Assembly (NCBI GenBank): GCA_011391175.1
Contig: JAABQZ010000007.1
Location: 1 to 49,798 of the forward strand
Direction: 5' to 3'
Length of the DNA stretch: 49,798 nucleotides
DNA from: Methylophilaceae bacterium
GTDB lineage: Bacteria > Pseudomonadota > Gammaproteobacteria > Burkholderiales > Methylophilaceae
Shown: in pieces, positions 9,561-17,662 of the stretch
Numbering within the stretch: position 1 is the stretch's first letter
Layout: each line of letters begins with the position of its first letter
Notes under the pieces: model-generated
Database searches by the model: none
Told to the model about the DNA's origin: nothing
Seen by the model: only the letters and a program-made list of their open reading frames with translations
Position numbers and translations under genes: made by a program

Positions 9561-9904
9561 ATATTCCACAAAATAAAACTTGCCCAAATTAAATAAGTAA
9601 CTAGCAAAATATCAACGATAGCCTGCAAATAAGCTCTTAGTTTTAAATTAAAAATGTAGTCTTTAAATACGTCGCTTACGCCTAACCAAGCATGCATAAA
9701 AAGACTGATAAAAAAAACAAAAGTCACCAACCTAAACCATATTGGCGCAACGAATTTATGCCAATCGCTGTAACTGGCTGGCTGATAAATCGCCAGCAAC
9801 AGCACCAGCAATAAAATATACGCAGCCATCATGAGGGCACTCAGGCGTTGTGACAGCCATAAGCGCATGCCAGGATATTTATTGGTGAGTAGTTGAATTA
9901 ACAC
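9557..9904 (-). CDS. sdhD: Succinate dehydrogenase membrane anchor SdhD
   Basis: A hydrophobic anchor subunit of 115 residues with three membrane helices (about residues 20-40, 57-77 and 88-112). The heme b histidine is H71 in MHAWLG, followed by the quinone-site Asp-Tyr in FKDYI. The start is GTG at 9904, 16 nt after the sdhC stop. It overlaps sdhA by 4 nt (ATGA). With SdhC it forms the heme- and ubiquinone-binding membrane domain. Confidence 0.94.
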   Translation of the reverse strand: MLIQLLTNKYPGMRLWLSQRLSALMMAAYILLLVLLLAIYQPASYSDWHKFVAPIWFRLVTFVFFISLFMHAWLGVSDVFKDYIFNLKLRAYLQAIVDILLVTYLIWASFILWNI

Positions 9905-9920
9905 GTAAATTACCCAGCAA

Positions 9921-10313
9921 CTACCAAATCACAACGGCAAAAATCGCTACTGAAATCCCCACTAACCACAGCACGACACGACCAGAAAATCGTGCTTTTT
10001 GCAGACTGGTCATCCAATGGATGTCTTGCAATAAATGCCGCAAGCCTGCAAAAAAGTGATGGAAAAAAGCCCATGCCAACCCAATAAGCACAAGCTTTAT
10101 AAACCATGTATCAAATAACGCTTCCAGCTGTGTGTAGCTTTGTTGTGACTTTAACGAATATTGAAGCGCCAACAATAGCAATGGCAACATGGCAAATAGC
10201 GCCATGCCAGAGGCACGATGCAAAATGGACACCACTGCATTAATCGGCAGCCTGATTGTGAACAAATTCAGGTTTTTAGGCCTATTTTTATTTTTAGTGC
10301 TAATTTTTTGCAT
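9921..10313 (-). CDS. sdhC: Succinate dehydrogenase cytochrome b556 subunit
   Basis: A 130-residue membrane anchor with three predicted helices. Signatures are RPKNLNL near the N-terminus, SILHRASG (the quinone-site Ser/Arg region), and HHFFAGLRHLLQD with the heme-ligand histidine (H86) and downstream H93. It lies 21 nt after the malic enzyme gene in the same operon, so transcription probably comes from the regulator/malic enzyme end rather than from a dedicated sdh promoter. Confidence 0.95.
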   Translation of the reverse strand: MQKISTKNKNRPKNLNLFTIRLPINAVVSILHRASGMALFAMLPLLLLALQYSLKSQQSYTQLEALFDTWFIKLVLIGLAWAFFHHFFAGLRHLLQDIHWMTSLQKARFSGRVVLWLVGISVAIFAVVIW

Positions 10314-10334
10314 GATATTTAATTATTTATTCTT

Positions 10335-11534
10335 TTAGTTTTCTTTAGCCGCTTTTGCAACCGCACCCGAAACCCTTGCTAGCAAACGTCTATCGAATGG
10401 TTTTGGAATAATATAGTCACGTCCAAATTCAAGCGACTTTAAGTTATAAGCTTGCAGCACGTCTGCAGGTACTGGCTCTCTCGCAAGCTCACTTAAGGCA
10501 TGCGCGGCCGCAATTTTCATTTTTTCGGTAATTTTGGTGGCTTTTGCATCCAGCGCGCCACGGAACAAATACGGAAAACACAAGGCATTGTTCACTTGGT
10601 TCGGGAAGTCACTGCGGCCAGTCGCCATCAAAATATCATCTCGAATCGCATGCGCTACACTTGGCAACACCTCTGGATCTGGGTTTGCCAATGCAAAAAT
10701 GATGGGATTTTTCGCCATGCCTTTGATTAGGGAAGCATCCAACGCATTTTTAGCTGAAACACCAATAAACACATCCGCTTGCGGCATCACATCTGTGAGC
10801 GTTTTATTGCTGCTTGGCTTAACTGCTAACTCTCGGTTATTGTCGTGTAAATCAGCACGCGAAGTGTCTAATACGCCTGTTCTATCTACCATGGTGATAT
10901 TGGTTGCACCCATGAGTTTGAGCAATTTTGCACATGAGCAGCCCGCCGCACCCGCGCCTAAAAACACAATTTTTGCAGTCGCTAACGTTTTACCTTGCAG
11001 TTCAATTGCGTTTAATAAGGCGGCCGCCACAATCACTGCTGTACCGTGCTGGTCGTCATGAAACACGGGAATATCTAGACGTTTTTTAAGCTCGTTTTCT
11101 ATATAAAAACAATGTGGCGCAGCAATGTCTTCTAAGTTAATGCCGCCAAAAGTTGGCGCGATATTCACCACGGTTTGAATAAACTCGTCTGGGGTTGCTG
11201 CATTCACTTCAATATCAAACACGTCAATGCCTGCAAAGCGTTTAAACAACACAGCCTTGCCCTCCATCACTGGCTTGCTTGCAAGCGCACCCATATTGCC
11301 CAAGCCCAATACCGCTGTGCCATCGGTAATAACCGCAACCAAATTACCTTTATTGGTATATTTATAAGCATTGGCAGGGTCTGCATTAATTTCACGCACG
11401 GGCTCAGCCACACCTGGCGTATAGGCCAAGGACAAATCATCTTGCGTTGCGCAGGGCTTGGAAGACTCAACGCTCAGTTTTCCCGGAATCGGAAATTGGT
11501 GATAATCCAGCGCGCGTTTTTTTAGGTCGTCCAT
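10335..11534 (-). CDS. Malic enzyme (oxaloacetate-decarboxylating malate dehydrogenase), short form
   Basis: Converts malate to pyruvate and CO2 with reduction of NAD(P)+. The 399 residues comprise the N-terminal malic domain (YTPGVAEP near 38-45, FHDDQHGTA at 158-166) and the Rossmann domain (FLGAGAAG near 192). The phosphotransacetylase-like C-terminal domain of MaeB (~760 residues) is absent. It is encoded 13 nt downstream of the GntR regulator and 21 nt upstream of sdhC. In this pathway it drains malate made from methylcitrate-derived succinate into pyruvate. Coenzyme preference is not clear from the sequence. Confidence 0.93.
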   Translation of the reverse strand: MDDLKKRALDYHQFPIPGKLSVESSKPCATQDDLSLAYTPGVAEPVREINADPANAYKYTNKGNLVAVITDGTAVLGLGNMGALASKPVMEGKAVLFKRFAGIDVFDIEVNAATPDEFIQTVVNIAPTFGGINLEDIAAPHCFYIENELKKRLDIPVFHDDQHGTAVIVAAALLNAIELQGKTLATAKIVFLGAGAAGCSCAKLLKLMGATNITMVDRTGVLDTSRADLHDNNRELAVKPSSNKTLTDVMPQADVFIGVSAKNALDASLIKGMAKNPIIFALANPDPEVLPSVAHAIRDDILMATGRSDFPNQVNNALCFPYLFRGALDAKATKITEKMKIAAAHALSELAREPVPADVLQAYNLKSLEFGRDYIIPKPFDRRLLARVSGAVAKAAKEN

Positions 11535-11547
11535 TTTTGGCCTTAAT

Positions 11548-12288
11548 TTATTCTAGCTCGCTCATATAATGGTGATCATCAGTTAAGCATAACCCCAATC
11601 GCCACTCCATCGGCTTATCGCCATAGGTGTATGAAACACGCTCAATACTTAGCAAAGGCGCGCCAAGCTTCAAATTGAGCGCCTCTGCTACCTCTCCGCT
11701 AGCGGCTACAGCAGTCAATCGCTCTTCTGCACGTATCATGCGAATGCCATATTCAGTCTCGTACATGCTATACAATGAGCCTTTATTTTCCTCTATACGC
11801 GTGCCATTTAGACCTTTAAATGGGGCACCGGGAATGATGATATGGTCATATATAAGTGGCCTGCCAGAGAATGTTAACAAGCGCTTTACTTCAATTGTGG
11901 CAGCACTTGCTTTTAGCTCCAATATTTTTGCTATATGATTATCGGCTTTAGATTTAATACAGCTAATCAGCTCATTATTTAACGCTTCTTTGTGACCATT
12001 TACTGCTGTCAGGCGCAAAAATCGCAACTTAATACCTTCTTCGTTGTGCGTAGCAACAAACGTGCCTTTACCTTGACGGCGAATTAAAATATTTTCGCTT
12101 GCCAAGCTATCAATAGCTTTACGAACCGTGCCTTGGCTAACTTTATAACGTCCAGCCAAGTCAATTTCACTGGGAATCATCTCACCAGGGCGCCATTCAC
12201 CACCGATTAAGCTCTGTGTGAGCAATACTTTAATTTGGTCATAAAGTGGCCTATAGTTTGGGGCGTTGTGTGTTTTATCTATCATCAT
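11548..12288 (-). CDS. GntR-family transcriptional regulator, HutC/UTRA type
   Basis: 246 residues. The N-terminal winged helix-turn-helix (about residues 10-80) carries the GntR signature PSEIDLAGRYKVSQGTVRKA. The C-terminal UTRA ligand-binding domain (about 95-240) has the RLL and YE/RAEE elements typical of HutC-like members. It is first in the minus-strand operon and divergent from the citE/prp operon; the intergenic region holds repeated TCTTAT half-sites. It probably senses an organic acid or CoA-ester-related metabolite and controls both arms. The usual PrpR sigma54 activator of propionate operons is not present here. Two adjacent ATG codons (12288, 12285) are possible starts. Confidence 0.92.
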   Translation of the reverse strand: MMIDKTHNAPNYRPLYDQIKVLLTQSLIGGEWRPGEMIPSEIDLAGRYKVSQGTVRKAIDSLASENILIRRQGKGTFVATHNEEGIKLRFLRLTAVNGHKEALNNELISCIKSKADNHIAKILELKASAATIEVKRLLTFSGRPLIYDHIIIPGAPFKGLNGTRIEENKGSLYSMYETEYGIRMIRAEERLTAVAASGEVAEALNLKLGAPLLSIERVSYTYGDKPMEWRLGLCLTDDHHYMSELE

Positions 12289-12366
12289 TATTTTGCATCG
12301 CTACAGTTACAAAAATATATGAATCAAATTAAAACACATCGAATTAAATTAGTCTAGTAATTTATA

Positions 12367-12401
12367 TCTTATACAAGACTTATCTTATATAAGACATAAG
12401 A
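12367..12401. promoter_or_regulatory. Putative operator cluster for the GntR regulator
   Basis: TCTTATACAAGA at 12367-12378 (one mismatch from palindromic) and the perfect palindrome TCTTATATAAGA at 12383-12394 are 16 bp apart centre to centre. A further half-site ATAAGA lies at 12396-12401. They sit just upstream of the -35 of the rightward promoter and in the leader region of the regulator gene. The arrangement suits dimer binding, but the assignment to this regulator is inferred from position. Confidence 0.6.
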
Positions 12402-12407
12402 TATTTG

Positions 12408-12437
12408 TTGACAGCGTCCAAAAACCGTCTATATAAT
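12408..12437 (+). promoter_or_regulatory. Near-consensus sigma70 promoter for the citE-maoC-prp operon
   Basis: Perfect -35 TTGACA (12408-12413) and perfect -10 TATAAT (12432-12437) are separated by 18 bp, about 34 nt before the ATG at 12471. Such a strong core promoter beside palindromic sites suggests control by repression or roadblock by the adjacent GntR protein. Confidence 0.8.
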
Positions 12438-12470
12438 CACTGCAACTAAATAAAATTCAAGACCCCACTT

Positions 12471-13352
12471 ATGGAACATTGCTTTCGCCCACGCCGCTCT
12501 GCGCTATATGTGCCAGGCTGTAACCAGCACTATTTAGACCGCGCGCGCACCTTGCCCGCAGACGCCGTTATACTGGACCTTGGTGACCCTATCTTAATTG
12601 ATGCCAAAATTGAATCGCGTCATAACATCGTAGCGGCCGTCAAACAAGGTGGCTATGGCGCACGCGAGGTGATTGTGCGTGTGAATAATCTTGATTCGAT
12701 TTGGGGTCGCGATGACATTAAAGCAGTGGCCAATATCGGTGCTGATGCGATACTTTTTCCAAATATTGAGTCTGCTGAGCACGTGCACACAGCGCTAAAG
12801 CTATTAGATGCGGCTGGTGGCAGCCATATGCCAATTATGGTGATGATAGAGAGTCCACTTGCGGTGCTGAATGTTAAAGAAATTGCTTCTGCATCAGATA
12901 GAATTGTTTGTATGATGATGGCAACATCAGATTTAACCTCACAGCTACACGCTCGCGTCACGCATGAGCAAAGCGCAATTTTAACGGCACTATCCATGGT
13001 AATACTGGCAGCACGCGCCTATGGCCGATGCGTAGTGGATGGCATTACCAGCGATTTTAAAAATATGCATTCATTTGAATACGCCTGCCGTTTAGGTCGA
13101 GACTTAGGGTTTGATGGAAAAACGCTGGTTTCGCCATCACAAATCGCCTACAGCAACGATGCCTATACTCCAAAAAACAGCGAGGTAAATGATGCGCGGG
13201 CGATTATTCAGGCACTTAAAAATGCCAACGAGAAAGGCTTGGGTACGGTTGTCGTTAATGACCGGTTAGTTGAGCACCATCATATTAAAGCCGCTGAACG
13301 CTTGCTAAAACTGCACAACATGATTGCCGAATTAGAAGAAGAATATATATGA
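12471..13352 (+). CDS. Divergent CitE-like protein with altered signature residues
   Basis: A CoA-ester lyase family TIM-barrel protein of 293 residues beginning with the usual RRSALYVPG. The arginine of IVRVNNLD, the metal Glu (E127 in MIES) and Asp (D154 in TSDL) are kept. Three positions that are normally conserved differ: DLED is DLGD (G38), the IHP loop is VSP (S221), and the C-terminal Asp of the LVD/MID motif is Glu (E268). It is the first gene of the prp operon and overlaps the mesaconyl-CoA hydratase gene by 4 nt (ATGA), so a linked function is likely. It may be a lyase with changed specificity, a thioesterase-like variant or an inactive partner. Confidence 0.8.
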   Translation: MEHCFRPRRSALYVPGCNQHYLDRARTLPADAVILDLGDPILIDAKIESRHNIVAAVKQGGYGAREVIVRVNNLDSIWGRDDIKAVANIGADAILFPNIESAEHVHTALKLLDAAGGSHMPIMVMIESPLAVLNVKEIASASDRIVCMMMATSDLTSQLHARVTHEQSAILTALSMVILAARAYGRCVVDGITSDFKNMHSFEYACRLGRDLGFDGKTLVSPSQIAYSNDAYTPKNSEVNDARAIIQALKNANEKGLGTVVVNDRLVEHHHIKAAERLLKLHNMIAELEEEYI

Positions 13353-14413
13353 CCAATAAAGTAAGTACTGGCCGCTTCTTTGAAGACTTCACCTTAAATG
13401 AAGCCATTCAACATGCTACGCCACGCACCATTACGGCTGGTGATTGTGCGATTTATATTGCACTGTATGGCGCGCGCCAACCCTTGTTTTGCAGCGCGCA
13501 ATTTGCACAAAGCTTAGGCCATAAAGCCACCCCTGTCGATGACTTACTGGCTTTTCATATTGCATTTGGCAAAACTGTGCCTGATATTTCGGTTAATGCG
13601 ATTGCCAATCTAGGTTATGCCGATGTGCGTTTTTTACAGGCTGTTTTTGTTGGGGACACGCTTTCCACTTCTAGCCAAGTCATTGGTTTAAAACAAAACT
13701 CAAACGGTAAAAGCGGTGTCGTTTGGGTACACTCGACGGCCACTAATCAGCGCGGCGAGCCCGTATTGAGCTGGGTACGTTGGGTGATGCTACATAAATC
13801 AAATCTAGATGCCCCGGCACCTATAACTGTTGTGCCAACGCTACCAAGCGTTGTTGCGCCGGAAAACTTGCAACTACCCAGTTATTTTTCGGCAGCAAAC
13901 TTTGATGCCAAAGCAACTGGTGGTCAGTATTATTGGGAAGACTATCAAGTTGGCGAATGCATCAGCCACGCCCCTGGCATGACCATTAATCCTGCAGAGC
14001 ATTCGATGGCCACGCGTCTATATCAAAACAATGCACGTTTGCATTTTGACGACCACATGATGAAAACATCAAGCTTTGGTCAGCGATTGGTATACGGCGG
14101 TGTAGTCATTTCCATATGCCGCGCACTGAGTTATGAAGGTCTAGAAAACGCAATTTCTATTCTAGCAATTAATGCTGGTACACATGCTAACCCCAGCTTT
14201 GCAGGCGATACGATATATACACGCACTGAGGTGTTAGACACTTGGGCGTTACCTGAGCGCACTGATGTTGCAGCTTTGCAGCTGCGCATGGTGGGCATAA
14301 AAAATATGCCAGCAAGTGATATTGATAATATCAAAACTGAAAGCGGTTACCACCCTAATGTGGTACTAGATTTAGATTACACCGTACTGATGCCAAGCAG
14401 AGGAAAACAATAA
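13349..14413 (+). CDS. Mesaconyl-CoA hydratase-like protein (tandem MaoC hot-dog)
   Basis: 354 residues, two MaoC-type hot-dog domains (about 5-165 and 185-350). From memory the sequence closely follows mesaconyl-C1-CoA hydratase of the ethylmalonyl-CoA pathway: HATPRTITAGD, AQSLG, FGKTVPDIS, NAIANLGYAD, HSMATRLYQNNAR, NPSFAGDTIY and the C-terminal DLDYTVLMPSRG. That enzyme hydrates mesaconyl-CoA to beta-methylmalyl-CoA reversibly. The gene overlaps the upstream CitE-like gene (ATGA) and is followed after 1 nt by a CoA-ester lyase, as expected if methylmalyl-CoA is then split to propionyl-CoA and glyoxylate. An itaconyl-CoA hydratase role is less likely given the match. Confidence 0.86.
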   Translation: MTNKVSTGRFFEDFTLNEAIQHATPRTITAGDCAIYIALYGARQPLFCSAQFAQSLGHKATPVDDLLAFHIAFGKTVPDISVNAIANLGYADVRFLQAVFVGDTLSTSSQVIGLKQNSNGKSGVVWVHSTATNQRGEPVLSWVRWVMLHKSNLDAPAPITVVPTLPSVVAPENLQLPSYFSAANFDAKATGGQYYWEDYQVGECISHAPGMTINPAEHSMATRLYQNNARLHFDDHMMKTSSFGQRLVYGGVVISICRALSYEGLENAISILAINAGTHANPSFAGDTIYTRTEVLDTWALPERTDVAALQLRMVGIKNMPASDIDNIKTESGYHPNVVLDLDYTVLMPSRGKQ

Positions 14414-14414
14414 T

Positions 14415-15413
14415 ATGGTACATCCAAATGACGCTTTATTCGGCGGTGAAAAACCGTTTCCACTCATCCCTGCCTGCGAACATTTTGCTGGTAGCGAAAA
14501 ACTTATTTTAAAAGCATTAAGTCTGCAAGACGCAAATAACCCGAATGCGCCTGGTGCGGTATTTGATATTACCTGCGATTGCGAAGATGGTGCCTCCAGT
14601 GGCCAAGAAGTTGAGCATGCAGAGATGATTGTGCGGGTGCTCAACAGTGAAGCTAACGTGCACAAAATGGCAGGAGCGCGCATTCACGATTACACGCACC
14701 CTGCCTGGAAGCAAGATATTGATATTTTGGTCAGCGGTGCAGGTAAATTGCTGAGTTATATCACCATTCCTAAATGTACTAGCTTGGCACAAGCCAGCGA
14801 GATGATTGCCTACCTTCAAAAAATTGCCACGTTTAATGGCATTGAGCGCATCATCCCTGTCCACATTCTAATTGAAACACATGGCGCGTTGAACCAAGTA
14901 CATGAAATCGCCAAATTGCCTTGGGTGCAAGTGCTGGACTTTGGCTTAATGGATTTTGTCAGTGCGCATCACGGCGCCATTCCAGCTAGTGCCATGCGTA
15001 GCCCAGGCCAATTTGAACACAAATTGTTAGCACGCGCCAAAACTGAAGTGGTTGCCGCTGCACTAGCAAACGGCGTTGTGCCCGCACACAACGTGACTCT
15101 GGATCTTAAAAATGTAGAAACGACGCAAAGTGATGCAGGCCGCGCCCGCAAAGAGTTTGGCTTTATGCGCATGTGGAGCATTTATCCCTCGCAAATCCAG
15201 GCGATTGTCGATGCCATGAAACCCAATTACGACGAGGTAGCAGATGCAGCTAATATTCTGATTGCCGCGCAGGATGTGGCTTGGGGGCCGATTCAATACG
15301 ATGGTGAACTGCACGATAGAGCAACGTATCGCTATTTTTGGGAAATTTTACAAAAAGCCAAATTGACAGGCGTTGCCATATCTGACGAAGCACAAAAAAG
15401 GTTTTTCTCATGA
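14415..15413 (+). CDS. CoA-ester lyase (CitE family, malyl-CoA lyase-like)
   Basis: 332 residues of the HpcH/HpaI aldolase/citrate lyase family, a subgroup often encoded with TCA genes in betaproteobacteria. Conserved elements are DCEDGA, the Arg of ARIHD, the metal Glu in LIETHG, the Asp in GLMDF and a C-terminal Asp in GELHDRAT. The usual IHPSQ loop reads IYPSQ. It starts 1 nt after the hydratase stop and overlaps prpB (ATGA), so it is tightly co-translated. Likely reactions are cleavage of beta-methylmalyl-CoA to propionyl-CoA plus glyoxylate, or interconversion of malyl-CoA with acetyl-CoA plus glyoxylate. Confidence 0.85.
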   Translation: MVHPNDALFGGEKPFPLIPACEHFAGSEKLILKALSLQDANNPNAPGAVFDITCDCEDGASSGQEVEHAEMIVRVLNSEANVHKMAGARIHDYTHPAWKQDIDILVSGAGKLLSYITIPKCTSLAQASEMIAYLQKIATFNGIERIIPVHILIETHGALNQVHEIAKLPWVQVLDFGLMDFVSAHHGAIPASAMRSPGQFEHKLLARAKTEVVAAALANGVVPAHNVTLDLKNVETTQSDAGRARKEFGFMRMWSIYPSQIQAIVDAMKPNYDEVADAANILIAAQDVAWGPIQYDGELHDRATYRYFWEILQKAKLTGVAISDEAQKRFFS

Positions 15414-16309
15414 GTATATTAAGCTCTACTGAATTAAACTCAGCTGGCGCACGTTTCCGCGCAGCTATCGCCACTGAAAAACCACTGCAAATTATCGGCG
15501 CTATTAACGCCTACCATGCCATGCTGGCCACGCAAACTGGCTATAAAGCCTTGTATTTATCAGGTGGCGGTGTGGCTGCTGGCTCACTCGGTTTGCCAGA
15601 TTTAGGCATCTCAACACTTGAAGATGTGTTAATTGATGTGCGACGCATTACCGATGTAGTAGAGACGCCTTTACTAGTGGATATTGATACAGGGTTTGGT
15701 GGTGCCTTCAACATTGCCCGCACTGTGAAATCAGTGATTAAAGCAGGCGCAGCAGCAGTGCATATTGAAGACCAAGTGAGCGCCAAGCGCTGCGGTCATC
15801 GTCCAAACAAAGCAGTCGTTTCTCAAGCTGAAATGGTAGACCGGGTAAAAGCTGCGGCAGATGCGAAGACTGACGCGAACTTTGTCATCATGGCGCGTAC
15901 TGATGCGCTGGCAGTAGAAGGTTTGCAATCGGCGATTGACCGTGCCTGTGCTTGTGTTGAAGCAGGTGCAGATATGATATTTCCTGAAGCAATGACCGAA
16001 CTCAGTATGTACAAACAATTTGTAGATGCGGTCAAAGTACCCGTTCTAGCAAACATTACCGAGTTTGGCAGCACCCCTTTATTTACCGTGGATGAGCTAG
16101 CAAGCGCCGATGTGAGCATGGTGTTATACCCACTTTCGGCATTCCGTGCCATGAATCAGGCCGCGCTTAAAGTCTATCAAACTGTGCGTAAAGAAGGCAC
16201 ACAAAAGAATGTTGTAGATTTAATGCAAAGCCGCGCAGAGCTTTACGAGTACTTGGGCTATCACGCGTTTGAGCAAAAACTTGACAGCCTGTTTAGCGAG
16301 AACAAATAG
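15410..16309 (+). CDS. prpB: 2-methylisocitrate lyase
   Basis: Cleaves 2-methylisocitrate to pyruvate and succinate, the last step of the methylcitrate cycle. Its 299 residues compare with 296 in E. coli. The isocitrate-lyase superfamily Mg site is DIDTGFGG (D91, D93) and the catalytic motif is KRCGH (C128). The nearby HRPNK and the short length distinguish it from isocitrate lyase (~430 residues). The ATG at 15410 overlaps the upstream stop by 4 nt. The succinate product feeds the SDH encoded on the opposite arm of the divergon. Confidence 0.96.
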   Translation: MSILSSTELNSAGARFRAAIATEKPLQIIGAINAYHAMLATQTGYKALYLSGGGVAAGSLGLPDLGISTLEDVLIDVRRITDVVETPLLVDIDTGFGGAFNIARTVKSVIKAGAAAVHIEDQVSAKRCGHRPNKAVVSQAEMVDRVKAAADAKTDANFVIMARTDALAVEGLQSAIDRACACVEAGADMIFPEAMTELSMYKQFVDAVKVPVLANITEFGSTPLFTVDELASADVSMVLYPLSAFRAMNQAALKVYQTVRKEGTQKNVVDLMQSRAELYEYLGYHAFEQKLDSLFSENK

Positions 16310-16337
16310 TAAAGAAGCAATTAAGGGGAAAGTAGCA

Positions 16338-17492
16338 ATGGAAACAACTACAACTTCACACGAACCCAAAAAGAAAAAGGGTGTAGCACTTGCTGGCGTC
16401 AACGCTGGCTCTACCGCCGTTTGCACGGTTGGTCACACTGGCAACGATTTGCATTATCGTGGTTACGATATTATAGAACTGGCAAAATATGCTACGTTTG
16501 AAGAGGTGGCTTATTTGCTGATTCATGGTGAGCTGCCAAGCAAAGCGCAACTGACCTCTTACCATCAAAAACTCAAAACATTACGTGGCTTGCCAACTGC
16601 GCTTAAAGCAGTGTTGGAGCAAATCCCAAAAAATGCTCATCCAATGGACGTCATGCGTACAGGTTGCGCCATGCTAGGTACCTTAGAGCCTGAAGATTCG
16701 AGCAGAAATATTGAAGCCGCCAAAAATTTAGGCGACCGTTTAATTGCGTGTTTCGGCTCAATTTTATTGTATTGGTACCACTTTAGCCATCATGGTAAAC
16801 GTGTTGAAGTTGAGACCAATGATGACTCAATCGCTGCCCACTTTTTGCATGTGTTACACGGAAAAGCGCCGAGTCAACTACACATTGATGCCATGAACAC
16901 CTCACTGGTGCTATACGCAGAACATGAGTTTAACGCCAGCACGTTTACAGCCAGAGTAATTGCAGGCACTTTATCTGACATGTATAGCAGTGTTACCGGT
17001 GCGATTGGCGCGCTACGTGGGGCGAAACACGGTGGCGCCAATGAGGCCGCGATGGAAATTATCGAGCGCTATAAAAATGCTGATGAAGCCGAAGCGGATA
17101 TTTTGGCGCGTATCACCAAAAAAGAAATCATCATTGGTTTTGGGCATCCTGTGTATACAATCGCTGACCCACGCAATGAATCAATAAAAGCAGTTTCACG
17201 CAAATTAAGCGAAGATAACGGCAATATGACGCTATTTAACGTTTCTTCACGCATTGAAGAAGTGATGTGGCGTGAGAAAAAAATGTTCCCGAATTTAGAT
17301 TGGTACAGCGCATCCAGTTACCACATGATGGGCATCCCTACTGGCATGTTCACGCCAATATTCGTCATTTCACGCACCTCCGGCTGGGTTGCGCACATTA
17401 TCGAGCAGCGCATCGATAACAAAATCATTCGTCCGAATGCAGAGTACACAGGTCCAGATAATCGAGCATTTGTACCATTAAATAAGAGATAA
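16338..17492 (+). CDS. prpC: 2-methylcitrate synthase
   Basis: Condenses propionyl-CoA with oxaloacetate to 2-methylcitrate. At 384 residues it matches PrpC (389 in E. coli) rather than hexameric citrate synthase (~430). Citrate-synthase family features are [15 protein letters not shown] at the N-terminus, [21 protein letters not shown] and [12 protein letters not shown]. The ATG at 16338 has a strong AAGGGGA eight nt upstream, so an upstream extension into prpB is rejected. It lies 28 nt after prpB. PrpC enzymes usually retain some citrate synthase activity, and no gltA is in the window. Confidence 0.95.
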   Translation: METTTTSHEPKKKKGVALAGVNAGSTAVCTVGHTGNDLHYRGYDIIELAKYATFEEVAYLLIHGELPSKAQLTSYHQKLKTLRGLPTALKAVLEQIPKNAHPMDVMRTGCAMLGTLEPEDSSRNIEAAKNLGDRLIACFGSILLYWYHFSHHGKRVEVETNDDSIAAHFLHVLHGKAPSQLHIDAMNTSLVLYAEHEFNASTFTARVIAGTLSDMYSSVTGAIGALRGAKHGGANEAAMEIIERYKNADEAEADILARITKKEIIIGFGHPVYTIADPRNESIKAVSRKLSEDNGNMTLFNVSSRIEEVMWREKKMFPNLDWYSASSYHMMGIPTGMFTPIFVISRTSGWVAHIIEQRIDNKIIRPNAEYTGPDNRAFVPLNKR

Positions 17493-17515
17493 ACAAAAAA
17501 ACTTACTTTGTTGCG

Positions 17516-17660
17516 TTAGTTGCCTTTAGCTATTCTATTTTTAAGATGAAGCACAAGGCGCACGGAGCGCAAAAACCAGAATGTACACCTAGTACATGAG
17601 GATTTTGAGCACCGCGCAACGCAGTGATTCGCTTAAAAATCAATAGATAAAGGTAACTAA
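17516..17660. repeat. Long imperfect palindrome between prpC and prpD
   Basis: About 145 bp centred near 17589. The centre is ATGTAC-ACCTA-GTACAT. Outer arms pair again: TTAGTTGCCTTTA (17516-17528) against TAAAGGTAACTAA (17648-17660), and CTATTTTTAAG (17535-17545) against CTTAAAAATCAATAG (17632-17646). Partial pairing fills most of the interval. The element contains the AAAGG ribosome-binding site of prpD in its right arm. It could be a degenerate mobile miniature element or a regulatory hairpin. Confidence 0.7.
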
Positions 17661-17662
17661 AC

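Noticed and set aside
12471-13352. Pseudogene status for the divergent CitE-like protein
   Set aside because: The frame is intact, it overlaps the next gene by 4 nt, it is first behind a strong promoter, and the metal-ligand positions are kept.
14372-15314. Minus-strand open frames opposite the CoA-ester lyase and prpB
   Set aside because: No ribosome-binding sites, no recognisable domains, and they lie over well-supported genes.
15410-16309. Isocitrate lyase (aceA)
   Set aside because: The length (~299 residues), the KRCGH context and the prpC/prpD neighbours fit methylisocitrate lyase.
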